From assembly GCA_021828445.1 (NCBI GenBank), contig JAJZJD010000003.1, positions 1 to 33,297 of the forward strand: a stretch of 33,297 nt of DNA, read 5' to 3'. Under the pieces are notes generated by a model. That model was not told the DNA's origin. It ran no database searches and saw only the letters and a list, made by a program, of their open reading frames with translations. This document shows, one piece after another, positions 1 to 8,799 of this stretch; position 1 is the stretch's first letter; each line of letters opens with the position of its first letter. A program made the position numbers and the translations under genes. The stretch is from a bacterium. Its GTDB lineage: Bacteria; SZUA-79; Acidulodesulfobacterales; Acidulodesulfobacteraceae.

Positions 1-1
1 G

Positions 2-886
2 AGCGAAGTTTTAAGCCTTGGACAAAAAATCAACGTAAAGGTAATTAAGTTCGACGAAGAGAAACGCAGGGTATCGCTTGGATATAAACAGCTTTTCGAC
101 GATCCGTGGCAGAATATTACGGAAAGGCATAAACCCGGAGATATCATTGAAGGAGTTATAATAAATATCACGGATTACGGCGCATTCGTCGAGCTGGACG
201 ACGATGTAGAGGGACTTATACATTTATCCGAAATGTCCTGGGATAAAAAACAGAGCGACCCGAAAACATTCCTGACGAAAGGGCAGAGAGTCAAGGCTTA
301 TATATTAAGCATAGAGCCCGATACCAGAAAATTATCTTTAAGCTTAAAAAGACTGACGGAAAGCCCGTGGAATTTATTGAAAGAAAAATATACCGTAGGC
401 ACGGTAGTCGACGGCACGGTTAAAAATATTTACGAATTCGGTGTTTCCGTCGAATTAGAGCCGAATTTAGAGGGATATATAAAACAGAACGATTTTTCAT
501 GGACGAAAAGAACGAAGCATCCCCATGAACTGTTTAAGCAGGGCGACGCTGTTAAAGCCGTCGTTTTAAGTATAGACGAAGATAAGCAGAGGATTTATCT
601 CGGAATAAAACAGCTCACGGAAAGTCCCTGGTCGCAAATTAAAGAAAAATATTCCGTAGGTTCCGTAATAACCGGAACAGTTTCCAACATAACGGAATTC
701 GGTATTTTCGTCCAGATAGAAGACGGAATAGAAGGGCTTATACACAATTCAAAAATTCCGGAAAATTTTATAACGGAGAACAATATAACTAAAGGTTCTA
801 AAATAAACGCAGAGATAATTATGCTGGACGTTAACGAACAAAAAATCGGGCTATCTCTTATCAACGTAGCGCAGGATAATAAATAA
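2..886 (+). CDS. rpsA: 30S ribosomal protein S1 (3' part)
   Basis: The reading frame is open from base 2, so the gene is cut by the window edge; the first ATG in frame (233) is internal. The visible 294 codons hold the end of one S1 RNA-binding repeat and three complete repeats, each starting near a P-W-x-x-[IL] segment and containing a G-x(3)-G-x-V-x-[NS]-I core (for example GVIINITDYGAFVEL, GTVKNIYEFGVSVEL, GTVSNITEFGIFVQI). Repeated F/S1 units of about 87 residues are typical of ribosomal protein S1, which binds mRNA on the 30S subunit and helps initiation on messages with weak Shine-Dalgarno sites. That fits this genome, where several genes lack one. The last repeat is the most divergent. 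The stop is 2 bp before sppA, so the two are probably co-transcribed. The missing N-terminus cannot be judged. Confidence 0.93.
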   Translation, partial: SEVLSLGQKINVKVIKFDEEKRRVSLGYKQLFDDPWQNITERHKPGDIIEGVIINITDYGAFVELDDDVEGLIHLSEMSWDKKQSDPKTFLTKGQRVKAYILSIEPDTRKLSLSLKRLTESPWNLLKEKYTVGTVVDGTVKNIYEFGVSVELEPNLEGYIKQNDFSWTKRTKHPHELFKQGDAVKAVVLSIDEDKQRIYLGIKQLTESPWSQIKEKYSVGSVITGTVSNITEFGIFVQIEDGIEGLIHNSKIPENFITENNITKGSKINAEIIMLDVNEQKIGLSLINVAQDNK

Positions 887-888
887 CT

Positions 889-1815
889 ATGGGTATAAAT
901 AAACATCCTTTTTTAAGCGGATTATTTTTCTTAGCCGTATTCGTGGGAATATTCGCTATATTTATTTATTTTATACTTTTTAAGTTTAACGCTAAATCGA
1001 ACTATGAAGTAGTCAGGGGTTCCTCCAATAATGCCATAGGCATAATCGATTTAACCGGCACTATTACAAGCTCTTCCGGTTTTATCAGACTGCTGGAGCA
1101 TTACAAGCATGACCCGGACGTTAAAGCCGTCATAGTAAGAGTAAATTCTCCCGGCGGAGAAGTTGCGCCCTCGCAGGCTATTTACGAACAGCTTATGAAA
1201 TTCAGAAAGCAAAAAAAAGTTGTCGTATCAATGGATTCGGTAGCGGCTTCGGGAGCTTACTACATTTCTTCCGCCGCCGACGAAATAATTGCCGAACCCG
1301 GAACGCTCACCGGTTCGATAGGCGTTATCATGGAAATGCCCAATTTTTATAAACTGATGAAAAAAGTGGGAGTTTCTTATAACTACATAGTAAGCGGACC
1401 TTATAAAGATATAGGGACGCCTTTTAAAGAGATGACTCCTATGCAGAGGAAAAAATTGCAGGGCGTAGTTATGAACGTTTACGGACAGTTCGTATCGGCG
1501 GTCGCAAAAGGCAGAAATCTCAAAGTATCTTACGTTAAAAAATTAGCGAACGGCATGGTTTATTCAGGACAGCAGGCTCTTAAATATCATCTTGTAGATA
1601 AACTCGGGGATTTTCAGGATGCCGTTAAGGCGGCGCAGAAATTAGCAGGAATAAAAGGCAGTGCGACGTTGATATATCCGGTTAAGAAACAGCCTAATTT
1701 ATTTCAGTCTTTTATAAAAAGAGCCGTAAAGTCTTTTGTCGGCAGTATAGGCGGCTCAGCTTTTTTTAAGAATCCGGCTTTTGTATCGTACGGCAGCGCG
1801 AGGTTAGACTTTTAA
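889..1815 (+). CDS. sppA: signal peptide peptidase SppA, short form (S49 family)
   Basis: 308 residues, the length of the single-domain bacterial SppA (as in Bacillus), not the double-length E. coli form. A membrane anchor covers about residues 8-32, and the rest should face outward. The protease domain has NSPGGEVAP (86-94), the catalytic serine in SVAASGAYYIS (Ser121), TLTGSIGV (139-146) and the catalytic lysine in SGPYKDIG (Lys173), matching the Ser/Lys dyad of S49 proteases. The family degrades cleaved signal peptides in the membrane. The gene starts 2 bp after rpsA with no evident Shine-Dalgarno site, so it may depend on translation of rpsA. The rpsA-sppA adjacency also occurs in other bacteria. 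The C-terminal tail after about residue 265 is poorly conserved. Confidence 0.93.
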   Translation: MGINKHPFLSGLFFLAVFVGIFAIFIYFILFKFNAKSNYEVVRGSSNNAIGIIDLTGTITSSSGFIRLLEHYKHDPDVKAVIVRVNSPGGEVAPSQAIYEQLMKFRKQKKVVVSMDSVAASGAYYISSAADEIIAEPGTLTGSIGVIMEMPNFYKLMKKVGVSYNYIVSGPYKDIGTPFKEMTPMQRKKLQGVVMNVYGQFVSAVAKGRNLKVSYVKKLANGMVYSGQQALKYHLVDKLGDFQDAVKAAQKLAGIKGSATLIYPVKKQPNLFQSFIKRAVKSFVGSIGGSAFFKNPAFVSYGSARLDF

Positions 1816-1841
1816 TATAAAATAATATTTTTATATTTTTT

Positions 1842-2327
1842 ATGGAAATTATTTATGCCCCATGGCGGATGGATTATTTAGTTAAAGATAAATCTAAAGA
1901 CGAATGCGTTTTCTGTATCGACAGCAAATGTTTCGACGATAGATACGTTCTATTTAAAGGAAACCATTCCTACGTAAAACTTAACACTTTCCCTTATAAC
2001 TGCGGACATCTCTTAGTTATTCCATATGTTCACACAAAAGAGCTTAACGGACTTCCATTCGAAGCAGGGGCGGAAATAATGAAACTTTTGTCTTTAAGCT
2101 GCGATATACTTAAAAAAGTTTACAGATGCGATGCTCTAAACGTCGGTTTGAATATCGGCAAAGCCGCCGGCGCCGGTATAGAACAGCATCTTCATTTTCA
2201 TATAATACCGAGATGGGAAGGAGACGTCAGCTTTTATACCGTTTGTTCGGAACTCAGGGTGGTTTCGGAAATATTAGACGATACTTATAATAAGCTCATC
2301 GGCGATTTCAAGAGCATTAAACTCTAA
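1842..2327 (+). CDS. HIT-family nucleotide hydrolase/phosphorylase (Ap4A-type)
   Basis: 161 residues with the histidine-triad signature HLHFHIIPRW (116-125), whose His-x-His-x-His carries the nucleophilic histidine. The N-terminus APWRMDYL and the CVFC pair (22-25) are typical of the bacterial HIT branch related to diadenosine tetraphosphate phosphorylases, where the cysteines can help bind zinc. Such enzymes cleave or phosphorolyse dinucleoside polyphosphates or nucleoside phosphoramidates in the cytoplasm; the exact substrate cannot be read from sequence. The gene follows sppA by 26 bp and precedes a LapA-like membrane gene by 19 bp, so it is most likely part of the same transcript. The family call is secure; the Ap4A specificity is inference. 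Confidence 0.9.
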   Translation: MEIIYAPWRMDYLVKDKSKDECVFCIDSKCFDDRYVLFKGNHSYVKLNTFPYNCGHLLVIPYVHTKELNGLPFEAGAEIMKLLSLSCDILKKVYRCDALNVGLNIGKAAGAGIEQHLHFHIIPRWEGDVSFYTVCSELRVVSEILDDTYNKLIGDFKSIKL

Positions 2328-2346
2328 ACGGAGGTATCGATTTCAA

Positions 2347-2592
2347 ATGGCAAAAATTATAAATATTGTCCTATTGATAGTTTTTGTAATATTAGTTCTC
2401 GATTTTACCATACAGAACCATATACGCGTCAGCGTAAAACTTTTCGGATTTCAGTCTATTAAACTTCCTATTTCCGTTATAGTTTATATCGCAATATTAA
2501 TAGGAATTTTAATCGCCCTTATATATCATTTTTATTCGGTATATAAAATAAAAAAAGATTTTAAAAAAGCGGATAAAAATGAACAGATATGA
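2347..2592 (+). CDS. LapA-like (DUF1049) two-TM membrane protein
   Basis: 81 residues with two hydrophobic helices (about 4-21 and 41-61) and a charged, lysine-rich tail. The segment DFTIQNHIRVSVKLFG between the helices matches the LapA / DUF1049 pattern (a short periplasmic loop with N-x-x-x-V-x-V-x-x-x-G). In E. coli the LapA (YciS) partner LapB regulates LPS synthesis through LpxC turnover. No LapB-like TPR protein is visible here, so a role in LPS control is only suggested by family. The gene ends 4 bp inside the next gene (ATGA overlap), which indicates translational coupling to the nucleotidyltransferase. A putative ribosome-binding sequence (ACGGAGGT) lies about 10 bp upstream of the start. 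Confidence 0.75.
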   Translation: MAKIINIVLLIVFVILVLDFTIQNHIRVSVKLFGFQSIKLPISVIVYIAILIGILIALIYHFYSVYKIKKDFKKADKNEQI

Positions 2593-4055
2593 CAGTACCG
2601 GGCTTTTTTGGAAAATATAGCTTAGAAAAGTCTATAAAGAAAATTTTTTATGATTACGGATACGGAGTTTCGGCTCTTAATTTAATTGAAAGCATAGGAG
2701 CGGTATCCGAAAAATTAGGATTTAAATCATTTCTTATCGGCGGTTTTCCAAGAGACGTTTTAATATACATATTAAAGTCGCATGCCGAATCCGCAGGATA
2801 TTATAAATCTTCCAAAGTTTTTAACGATTGTTCCGGATTTTTAGATTTAGACGTTGCCGTAGAAGGCGGTTCGGAAAAGCTCGTATCTGCGGTTAAAAAC
2901 GATAAAAATTTAAAATCCCTCCTGAATTCTTTAAATATGCACGAAAGGTTTGGAACGGCGCTTGCGGAATTTTACGTAAGCGGAAAACCTTTAAAAATAG
3001 ATTTTGCTTCTTTAAGGACGGAAATTTATATAAAATCCGGAATGCTTCCTGAAGTAAATACATCGTCCGCAACCCTTGAAAAAGATATTGCCAGAAGAGA
3101 TTTTACCGTTAATACCGTTGCTTTTTCGGTTAATCCGTCGAATTTTCTTGAAATAACAAGTTATTCATCGGGAATAGAAGATATTTTAAATAAAAAAATT
3201 AAAATCCTCCATGAATTAAGTTTTATAGACGACCCTACGAGAATTTTCAGGGCAGTCAGATTTGAAAAAAGGCTCGATTTTCATATAGACCGCGGAACGT
3301 TAAAACTTTTAAAAGAAGCCTTAGCGCAAAAAGCCTTAGATAATGTTTCGGGCAAAAGAATAACCGCAGAATTATATATTTTGCTTAAAGAAAAAAATCC
3401 GGAAATATATTTTGAAAGATTGGATAAACTGTCGGTTTTAAGTTCTATCAATCCAAATTTAAGATTTTTAAAAAAAAATAGAATTATTATTAAAAGAATA
3501 AACCGTTATTTCGGCGAAGCAAAAAATTTTAAAATTTTAAACGAAATCTTTAAAAATACACACGAAGGCAAAAAATTATTTTATCTGGCGGGAATTTTTT
3601 ACGGTTTGAACGGAAACGAATTAAAGGAAGTTTCGGAAAGATTAAGGTTGGGAAAGCCCGTCGAGGAATATTTAAAAAAGTTATTATTCATAGACAGGGA
3701 TGAAATCGATAGTTTAAAAAATGATTATAAAGGAGATAACGCCGTCGGACTGTATAAAAATTTCAATAAGATAGAAGGCAAAAGTCTTCTGTTTTATTTA
3801 TTTCAACACGAAGACGAAAAAAAAGCCGATTTGATTTTCAGGAAAATTGTAGTAAGATATTTAGAAAAATCCGTTTCGGAAAAGCCGTTTTTAAACGGCG
3901 GCGACATTAAAGCTATGGGTATTTGCGAAGGACCGGTTTGCGGAATAATTCTTAACGAAATAAAATCTTTAAAAGCCGCCGGCAAACTTAAGAATAAAGC
4001 CGACGAAATTAAATACGTCGAATCGCAATATTTAAAAAACATAAAAAAGAACTGA
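2589..4055 (+). CDS. CCA tRNA nucleotidyltransferase / poly(A) polymerase family
   Basis: 488 residues. The class II nucleotidyltransferase head is clear: GGFPRD (51-56), the metal-binding DLD pair (Asp86, Asp88) followed by AVEGG, then KIDFASLRTE (136-145) and RRDFTVNTVA (169-178). These are the signature motifs of the CCA-adding enzyme / poly(A) polymerase superfamily. DDPTRIFRAVRFEKRLDF follows at about 214-231 and is part of the RNA- and nucleotide-recognition neck. The enzyme repairs or adds the 3' CCA of tRNA. The C-terminal about 200 residues are lysine-rich and divergent, with no HD phosphohydrolase motif visible. Full CCA-adding, A-adding or C-adding specificity cannot be decided, so no symbol is given. 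The start overlaps the previous stop (ATGA). Confidence 0.88.
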   Translation: MTVPGFFGKYSLEKSIKKIFYDYGYGVSALNLIESIGAVSEKLGFKSFLIGGFPRDVLIYILKSHAESAGYYKSSKVFNDCSGFLDLDVAVEGGSEKLVSAVKNDKNLKSLLNSLNMHERFGTALAEFYVSGKPLKIDFASLRTEIYIKSGMLPEVNTSSATLEKDIARRDFTVNTVAFSVNPSNFLEITSYSSGIEDILNKKIKILHELSFIDDPTRIFRAVRFEKRLDFHIDRGTLKLLKEALAQKALDNVSGKRITAELYILLKEKNPEIYFERLDKLSVLSSINPNLRFLKKNRIIIKRINRYFGEAKNFKILNEIFKNTHEGKKLFYLAGIFYGLNGNELKEVSERLRLGKPVEEYLKKLLFIDRDEIDSLKNDYKGDNAVGLYKNFNKIEGKSLLFYLFQHEDEKKADLIFRKIVVRYLEKSVSEKPFLNGGDIKAMGICEGPVCGIILNEIKSLKAAGKLKNKADEIKYVESQYLKNIKKN

Positions 4056-4080
4056 TAACTTTAAAAATGGAGGCGCGAAA

Positions 4081-5436
4081 ATGATCGAGTTCAATTTTAA
4101 AAACGTTTTAAATTCGGTGATTGATGAAAACGGCATCGAAGAATTCGCCGTCAGGTCGCTTGAGAATGAACTTGTCGAAGCAAGAAGAAGCCTTAACGAA
4201 CTCAGGCGCAACGGTGAAATAGGATTTTACGACGAAATATCGAATATGGGCATGGTGAATGAAATTAAAGCCGCATCCGAAAGTTTTTTTTCTAAAAATT
4301 TTAAAACTTTATACGTATTCGGAATGGGCGGTTCGTCCCTCGGAGCCATATTTTTAAAAGAAGCAATGTCCGGTATGTTTAAAAGCCGAAAAGACGGCGG
4401 CGCCGACGTTATTTTTTCGGAAAATATAGACCCTTCTTATTTAAAAAACAACCTCGATTCTATAGATTTTAAAAAAACTTTATTCTGTTTCGTTTCTAAA
4501 TCTGCAGATACTATAGAAGTAGTTTCGCAATTTTTTATCGTAAAGGAAATATTAGAAAAAACCGTAGAAAATTATAAAGAAAATTTAATTTTTATTACCG
4601 ATAAAAAGAGCGGTTTTTTAAGACAATATGCCGACGAAAACGGGATTGCCGTTTTAGATATCGCTAAAAACGTAGGCGGAAGATATTCGATAGTAACCGC
4701 CGGCACTCTTTTTCCCGCATGCGTCATGGGATTAGATATAGAAAAATTTCTGCACGGTTCTTTGACTTACAGAGACAATATTCTCAATAAGGGGGTTTTT
4801 GAAAATAATCCGGTATATACCATGGCGGCGGTTATATATCTTTTTTATGCAAAAAAGAAAAGAAATATATTCGTTCCTTTTGTTTACGGCGACTATTTGA
4901 GAGAGTTTGCGAGATGGTTCAGGCAGTTATTTGCGGAAAGTCTTGGAAAGGATTTGATTTCTCCCACTCCGGTACCTGCTGTAGGAGCTACCGACCAGCA
5001 TTCTCAGCTTCAGCTTTATATGCAGGGTCCGCAGGATAAATTGATAGGATTTTTCTGCCTTAAAGATTTCGGCGCGGATTATAGCGTAAATTCCTCCGGA
5101 TTTAATGAATTTGCCTATTTAAACGGCAAAAAACTTTCCGGAGTTTTAATGAACGAATTAAAAGGCGTCGAGCTGGCTCTTGCTATAAATAAAAGACCTT
5201 CGTTCAGGGTTACTTTAGATAAAATAGACGAATTTAATCTCGGCGAACTTTCTTTTATGTGCATGGAAGCCGTCGCGGTTCTCGGAATGTTATTAAAAAT
5301 AAATCCTTTCGACCAGCCGGGCGTCGAAAAAGGAAAGAAATTCGCCTATCTTCTTATGGGAAGAAAGGACGATTCGCTGTCGAAAGAATCGGAAGAATTA
5401 AAAAGATTAAACGCAGTTCCCGATATGCTTTATTAA
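4081..5436 (+). CDS. pgi: glucose-6-phosphate isomerase
   Basis: 451 residues, the length of the compact bacterial PGI. The sugar-phosphate (SIS) motifs are present: GMGGSSLG (81-88), SKSADTIEV, GGRYSIVTAG (standing for GGRxS), FARWFRQLFAESLGKD, and the C-terminal AVGATDQHSQLQLYMQGP with the histidine used in ring opening. The enzyme interconverts glucose-6-phosphate and fructose-6-phosphate in glycolysis and gluconeogenesis. A Shine-Dalgarno sequence (ATGGAGGCG) sits just before the ATG. It follows the CCA-type gene by 25 bp and precedes miaA by 62 bp in the same direction. Bifunctional phosphoglucose/phosphomannose isomerases are shorter and lack the GATDQH region, so monofunctional PGI is preferred. 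Confidence 0.93.
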   Translation: MIEFNFKNVLNSVIDENGIEEFAVRSLENELVEARRSLNELRRNGEIGFYDEISNMGMVNEIKAASESFFSKNFKTLYVFGMGGSSLGAIFLKEAMSGMFKSRKDGGADVIFSENIDPSYLKNNLDSIDFKKTLFCFVSKSADTIEVVSQFFIVKEILEKTVENYKENLIFITDKKSGFLRQYADENGIAVLDIAKNVGGRYSIVTAGTLFPACVMGLDIEKFLHGSLTYRDNILNKGVFENNPVYTMAAVIYLFYAKKKRNIFVPFVYGDYLREFARWFRQLFAESLGKDLISPTPVPAVGATDQHSQLQLYMQGPQDKLIGFFCLKDFGADYSVNSSGFNEFAYLNGKKLSGVLMNELKGVELALAINKRPSFRVTLDKIDEFNLGELSFMCMEAVAVLGMLLKINPFDQPGVEKGKKFAYLLMGRKDDSLSKESEELKRLNAVPDMLY

Positions 5437-5498
5437 ATCGTCACAAATTGGAAAGGACGGAATTCAATTCCGGCACCGTCACAACCCGGAAAATATTT

Positions 5499-6431
5499 AT
5501 GCTTAAAAAAATAATAGTAATAGGAGGTCCGACATGTTCGGGAAAAACGGAATTTTCTATAGAACTGGCTGAACGTTTCGGCGGCGAAATAATAAATTTC
5601 GATTCGATGTGTTTTTACAAATATTTCGATATAGGAACGGCAAAGCCGGGCGCCGAGGCAAGAAGCAGGGTAAAGCATCATCTTATAGATATAAAATATC
5701 CTGATGAAGAATATAACGCGCGGACGTTTTCCGAAGATGCCGAAAAATTGATAGACGATATGGCTTTACGCAGAAAAATTCCCTTTTTTACGGGCGGAAC
5801 GGGTCTTTATATTAAATCTTTAATATACGGGCTTTCTCCGATTCCGGAAATAGACAAAACCGTTTTTCGCGAAAAAGCTTCGGAATTAATAAAAGAGAAA
5901 GGACTTCTATTTTTATACGAAACGGTGAAACAAATAGATCCGGTATATGCTTCCAGAATATCGTCTTCCGATACGCAGAGAATTACCAGGGCTTATGAAG
6001 TTTATTGCGCTACCGGCAAACCTTTATCTTTTTATATAGACAAAAATCCTTTTGGACGGCATAGGTACGATTTTTTATGTTTTAACTTATATCCTCCGAA
6101 AGATTATTTAAAATCGTGTATAATAGAAAGAACTTCGGCTATTATAAAAAAAGGCTTAGTCGAAGAAACGGAAAAAATATTGAGTATGGGATATAAAACC
6201 GATTTAAAGCCTTTTAAAGGAATAGGCTACAGGGAGTCGCTAATGTATTTAAACAAAGAACTGCCTGCGGAAAAAGATTTATACGATAAAGTAGTTTCTT
6301 CTACTTTAAAATACGCAAAAAGGCAGTTTACTTTTTTTAAAAAATTTGAAAACGTTTTGCCTGTTTATTTTACCGATTTAAATGCAAAGATAGAATTTTC
6401 GTCAAAATATATCGAAAGGTTTTTAGAATGA
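5499..6431 (+). CDS. miaA: tRNA dimethylallyltransferase MiaA
   Basis: I take the start at ATG 5499, giving 310 residues, the usual MiaA length. The frame stays open further upstream, but that part overlaps pgi and has no MiaA character. The protein opens with a P-loop, GPTCSGKT (10-17), then DSMCFYKYFDIGTAKP (35-50), FFTGGTGLYIKSLIYGL and KGIGYRE near residue 240, all family hallmarks. MiaA transfers a dimethylallyl group from DMAPP to N6 of A37 in tRNAs reading UNN codons, so it uses the isoprenoid made by the pathway that includes ispD and ispF further along. The Shine-Dalgarno site is weak. The hflX start overlaps its stop by 4 bp; miaA and hflX are neighbours in many bacteria. Confidence 0.93.
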   Translation: MLKKIIVIGGPTCSGKTEFSIELAERFGGEIINFDSMCFYKYFDIGTAKPGAEARSRVKHHLIDIKYPDEEYNARTFSEDAEKLIDDMALRRKIPFFTGGTGLYIKSLIYGLSPIPEIDKTVFREKASELIKEKGLLFLYETVKQIDPVYASRISSSDTQRITRAYEVYCATGKPLSFYIDKNPFGRHRYDFLCFNLYPPKDYLKSCIIERTSAIIKKGLVEETEKILSMGYKTDLKPFKGIGYRESLMYLNKELPAEKDLYDKVVSSTLKYAKRQFTFFKKFENVLPVYFTDLNAKIEFSSKYIERFLE

Positions 6432-7537
6432 CTCAGAGAGCTTTGCTTGTCGGAATAAACAGCGATTCGGATATCGAAAAAAGCAGGGATTCGTTAGAAG
6501 AACTTCAAATGCTTTCCGAAACCGCGGGTGCGGAAAATGTTTTCAGCGTTTTAAAAAACATAAAAAAAATAGACCCGGCTTATTATCTTTCTAAGGGCAT
6601 GCTCGAAGAAATAAAAGATAAAACGGTTTCGGAAAATGCCGATATAGTAATAATCGATGCCTCTTTAAGTCCTGCGCAGGAGCGCAATCTTTCGGAATAT
6701 TTCGATTTAAACGTAATAGACAGGACGAGGCTGATTCTCGACATATTTGCCGTTAACGCAAGGACGGCGGAAAGCAGATATCAGGTCGAACTTGCTATGA
6801 TGAATTATATACTGCCCAGGCTTAAAGGCGCAGGAATAATGCTTTCAAGAACCGGAGCAGGCATAGGAACGAGGGGTCCCGGCGAAACTAAATTGGAAAC
6901 GGACAGAAGAAAAATAAGGCTTAAAATTACGCATATAAAGGAAAGGCTGAAACTTTCAGAAAAAACAAGAACGCTTCACAGGTCTAAGAGAAGCAGGCAG
7001 GGTTTTTTGACGGCGGCTATAGTAGGTTATACTAATTCAGGAAAAACGACCCTAATGAAAAGTTTGACCGGTAAAGGAGAAAAAGGCGAAAATAAGCTTT
7101 TTGCGACGCTTGGGACGAAAACGGCTTCAATTTACGACGATGCAAGAAAGAAAAAAGTTTTAATATCCGATACCGTAGGTTTTATTCAAAATCTTCCGCT
7201 TTTTTTAGTCGATTCTTTTAAAGCTACGCTTGAGGAAACGGTTCAGGCGGATTTATTGATACATGTAATAGACCCTTTACAAAATTCGATAATGGATAAG
7301 TCCGGCGAGGTTATTAAAATATTAAACGATATAGGAGTTAAAGATAAAACGATTCTTACGGTTATAAATAAAACAGACCTTATAGGCGAAGAACAGGCGG
7401 ATTTTTTGAAAAATAAGTTCGAAACGATTACAGGCGGTCCCGTTATAGCCGTTTCCGCTAAAACCGGAAAAAATATAGATTTATTAAAAGAAAAAATATT
7501 CGATTTATTAAATATGGAGCAATATAATGGTAAATAA
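6428..7537 (+). CDS. hflX: ribosome-associated GTPase HflX
   Basis: 369 residues. The N-terminal HflX domain ends in the family signature GTRGPGETKLETDRR (147-161), then a basic coiled helix, then the GTPase domain with GYTNSGKT (200-207, P-loop), DTVGF (248-252, G3), NKTDL (314-318, G4) and SAKTG (G5). HflX binds the 50S subunit and splits stalled or heat-damaged 70S ribosomes. The segment usually read as FATLDPTTR is FATLGTKTAS here; the G2 threonine is kept, but the following residues differ from the commonest form. The ATGA overlap with miaA and the 11 bp overlap with the next gene point to tight translational coupling. Confidence 0.93.
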   Translation: MTQRALLVGINSDSDIEKSRDSLEELQMLSETAGAENVFSVLKNIKKIDPAYYLSKGMLEEIKDKTVSENADIVIIDASLSPAQERNLSEYFDLNVIDRTRLILDIFAVNARTAESRYQVELAMMNYILPRLKGAGIMLSRTGAGIGTRGPGETKLETDRRKIRLKITHIKERLKLSEKTRTLHRSKRSRQGFLTAAIVGYTNSGKTTLMKSLTGKGEKGENKLFATLGTKTASIYDDARKKKVLISDTVGFIQNLPLFLVDSFKATLEETVQADLLIHVIDPLQNSIMDKSGEVIKILNDIGVKDKTILTVINKTDLIGEEQADFLKNKFETITGGPVIAVSAKTGKNIDLLKEKIFDLLNMEQYNGK

Positions 7538-8261
7538 GTTTATGCGCGTTATATTTTTTTTAACGGTTTTATGTATTTCATTCCTCACTTTTTCTGCCGA
7601 TGTTTTCGGCATGAGCGTTAAAGTCAAAACCTACGTCGTAATTCCTAAAAGCGAAGCGGCATCCGGGCCTTCCGCAGGACTTCAGCAAACGGCAATAAAA
7701 CGTGCGATAATGCTGTCGGTGAAAACTGCCGTAAAACGTCTTATAGGCAAGAAAATTTTTTTAAAAAAACAAACCGGTATTATTCTTAAAAAAAATATCT
7801 ACCCGAACGGACAAAAATATATATACTCGTTTAAGGTTTTAAAGTCGGGAGAATATCTTAATCTTTATTATATAAGCATAAAGACGCATATAAGAGCCGG
7901 AAGTTTAACAAATGCCCTTAAAACGCTCGGATTTCATATACTTAAAACGGAACATTCAGGCAAAAAAGCCGTTTACGGCGTTTATTACGTAAAATTTACC
8001 GGCAGCTTTAATAACGAAGATTCAAACCTGTTTCAGAAACTAATGATTAAATATTCGCATCACCTTAAAAATTTATATATATCTTCGTTTTCGGAAAATT
8101 ACGACGAAATAAAAGTTCTTTACTACGGAAGTATCGTCAGGCTGTTAAAGAGGGTGGATTTTATAATAAAGTCTTATCTTGACGCAAAAATAACTACCGC
8201 AGACAATAATACCGTAACGATAAACGTAATCGGCGGTAAAGCCGGAAAAAAAACGCCTTAA
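7527..8261 (+). CDS. exported protein of unknown function, FlgT-like N-terminal pattern
   Basis: 244 residues beginning with a signal peptide (basic MVNKFMR, hydrophobic stretch about 8-24, likely cleavage near residue 29), so probably periplasmic. After it, the pattern AIKRAIMLSVKTAVKRLIG, then KNIYPNGQKYIYSFKVLKSGEY, then YISIKTHIRAGSLTNAL resembles the small alpha/beta domain at the start of FlgT and related exported proteins (helix of alternating Ala/Val, YI-x-S/F-x-V-L, then a strand ending in a conserved L-x-x-x-L). This is pattern recognition, not a database match. No enzyme motif is visible. The start codon lies inside hflX and the gene ends 3 bp from an oppositely oriented gene. Confidence 0.7.
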   Translation: MVNKFMRVIFFLTVLCISFLTFSADVFGMSVKVKTYVVIPKSEAASGPSAGLQQTAIKRAIMLSVKTAVKRLIGKKIFLKKQTGIILKKNIYPNGQKYIYSFKVLKSGEYLNLYYISIKTHIRAGSLTNALKTLGFHILKTEHSGKKAVYGVYYVKFTGSFNNEDSNLFQKLMIKYSHHLKNLYISSFSENYDEIKVLYYGSIVRLLKRVDFIIKSYLDAKITTADNNTVTINVIGGKAGKKTP

Positions 8262-8264
8262 ACG

Positions 8265-8735
8265 TCAGAACAATCCGAATATATTTTTCAGAGAAGTTAT
8301 AGCCATAGAGTTCAGATAAAAGTTAAATATTGAATAAAGAAAAATACTGACGAACATAGGTATGAAGAAATAATAGTAAATATTTTTATTTTTTTCGTAT
8401 AAAACACCGAGAGCAAGCGATATAGGCGGAGCGCCGATGAACATCTGTCCTATAAACAGCCCTATTATAGGTCCGTATTTTTCAATATAATTATGCGCTT
8501 TTCTGCCTTTTTTAGAAGAAATCATCCTGTGTATAAATTTAATGGATTTTAGCTTTAAACCGGCGTAAAATAGAGCAGAACATAAAATAGTTTCAGAAAG
8601 AGTTATTAAAAAGATGCTTGCATAGGGATTTAATTTATAATAAACGGCGTATGCCGTAGATACGTATTTTCCGCCTATTAACGGAGTCATATTGATAGCC
8701 GTCATTATAATATATTTTAAATATAAAGGTTTCAT
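8265..8735 (-). CDS. small integral membrane protein (possibly COG2426 / small multidrug export type)
   Basis: 156 residues with about four to five hydrophobic helices. Features include NMTPLIGGKYVSTAYAVYY at the N-terminus, KYGPIIGLFIGQMFIGAPP in the middle and a C-terminal helix after FFIPMFVSIFLYSIF. The glycine-proline-containing re-entrant-like segment IGLFIGQMFIGAPPISLALG and the lysine-rich cytoplasmic loop recall the small multidrug-export / DedA-like (VTT) membrane families, but I cannot assign it firmly. It is the only minus-strand gene in the left 24 kb. It converges with the exported-protein gene (3 bp gap) and diverges from the hsp20 operon, with 116 bp between starts. No clear Shine-Dalgarno site or promoter is seen for it. 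Confidence 0.6.
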   Translation of the reverse strand: MKPLYLKYIIMTAINMTPLIGGKYVSTAYAVYYKLNPYASIFLITLSETILCSALFYAGLKLKSIKFIHRMISSKKGRKAHNYIEKYGPIIGLFIGQMFIGAPPISLALGVLYEKNKNIYYYFFIPMFVSIFLYSIFNFYLNSMAITSLKNIFGLF

Positions 8736-8770
8736 GCAGATTTCTCAACGGTTTTAAACATACCGTATTT

Positions 8771-8799
8771 TTGTTTTTTTAGCATTAATCTGGTATAAT
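8771..8799 (+). promoter_or_regulatory. sigma-70-type promoter of the hsp20-clp operon
   Basis: TTGTTT (8771-8776), a 17 bp spacer, then TATAAT (8794-8799) preceded by TG (extended -10). It lies 52 bp before the hsp20 start and points at the hsp20-clp-DUF1844-clpB run. No sigma-32-like CCCCAT/T box and no CIRCE element (TTAGCACTC-N9-GAGTGCTAA) is seen. Confidence 0.75.

Noticed and set aside
5259..5498. Long N-terminal extension of MiaA reaching back into pgi
   Set aside because: It is an out-of-frame reading of pgi, with no MiaA features; the family starts at the P-loop just after ATG 5499.
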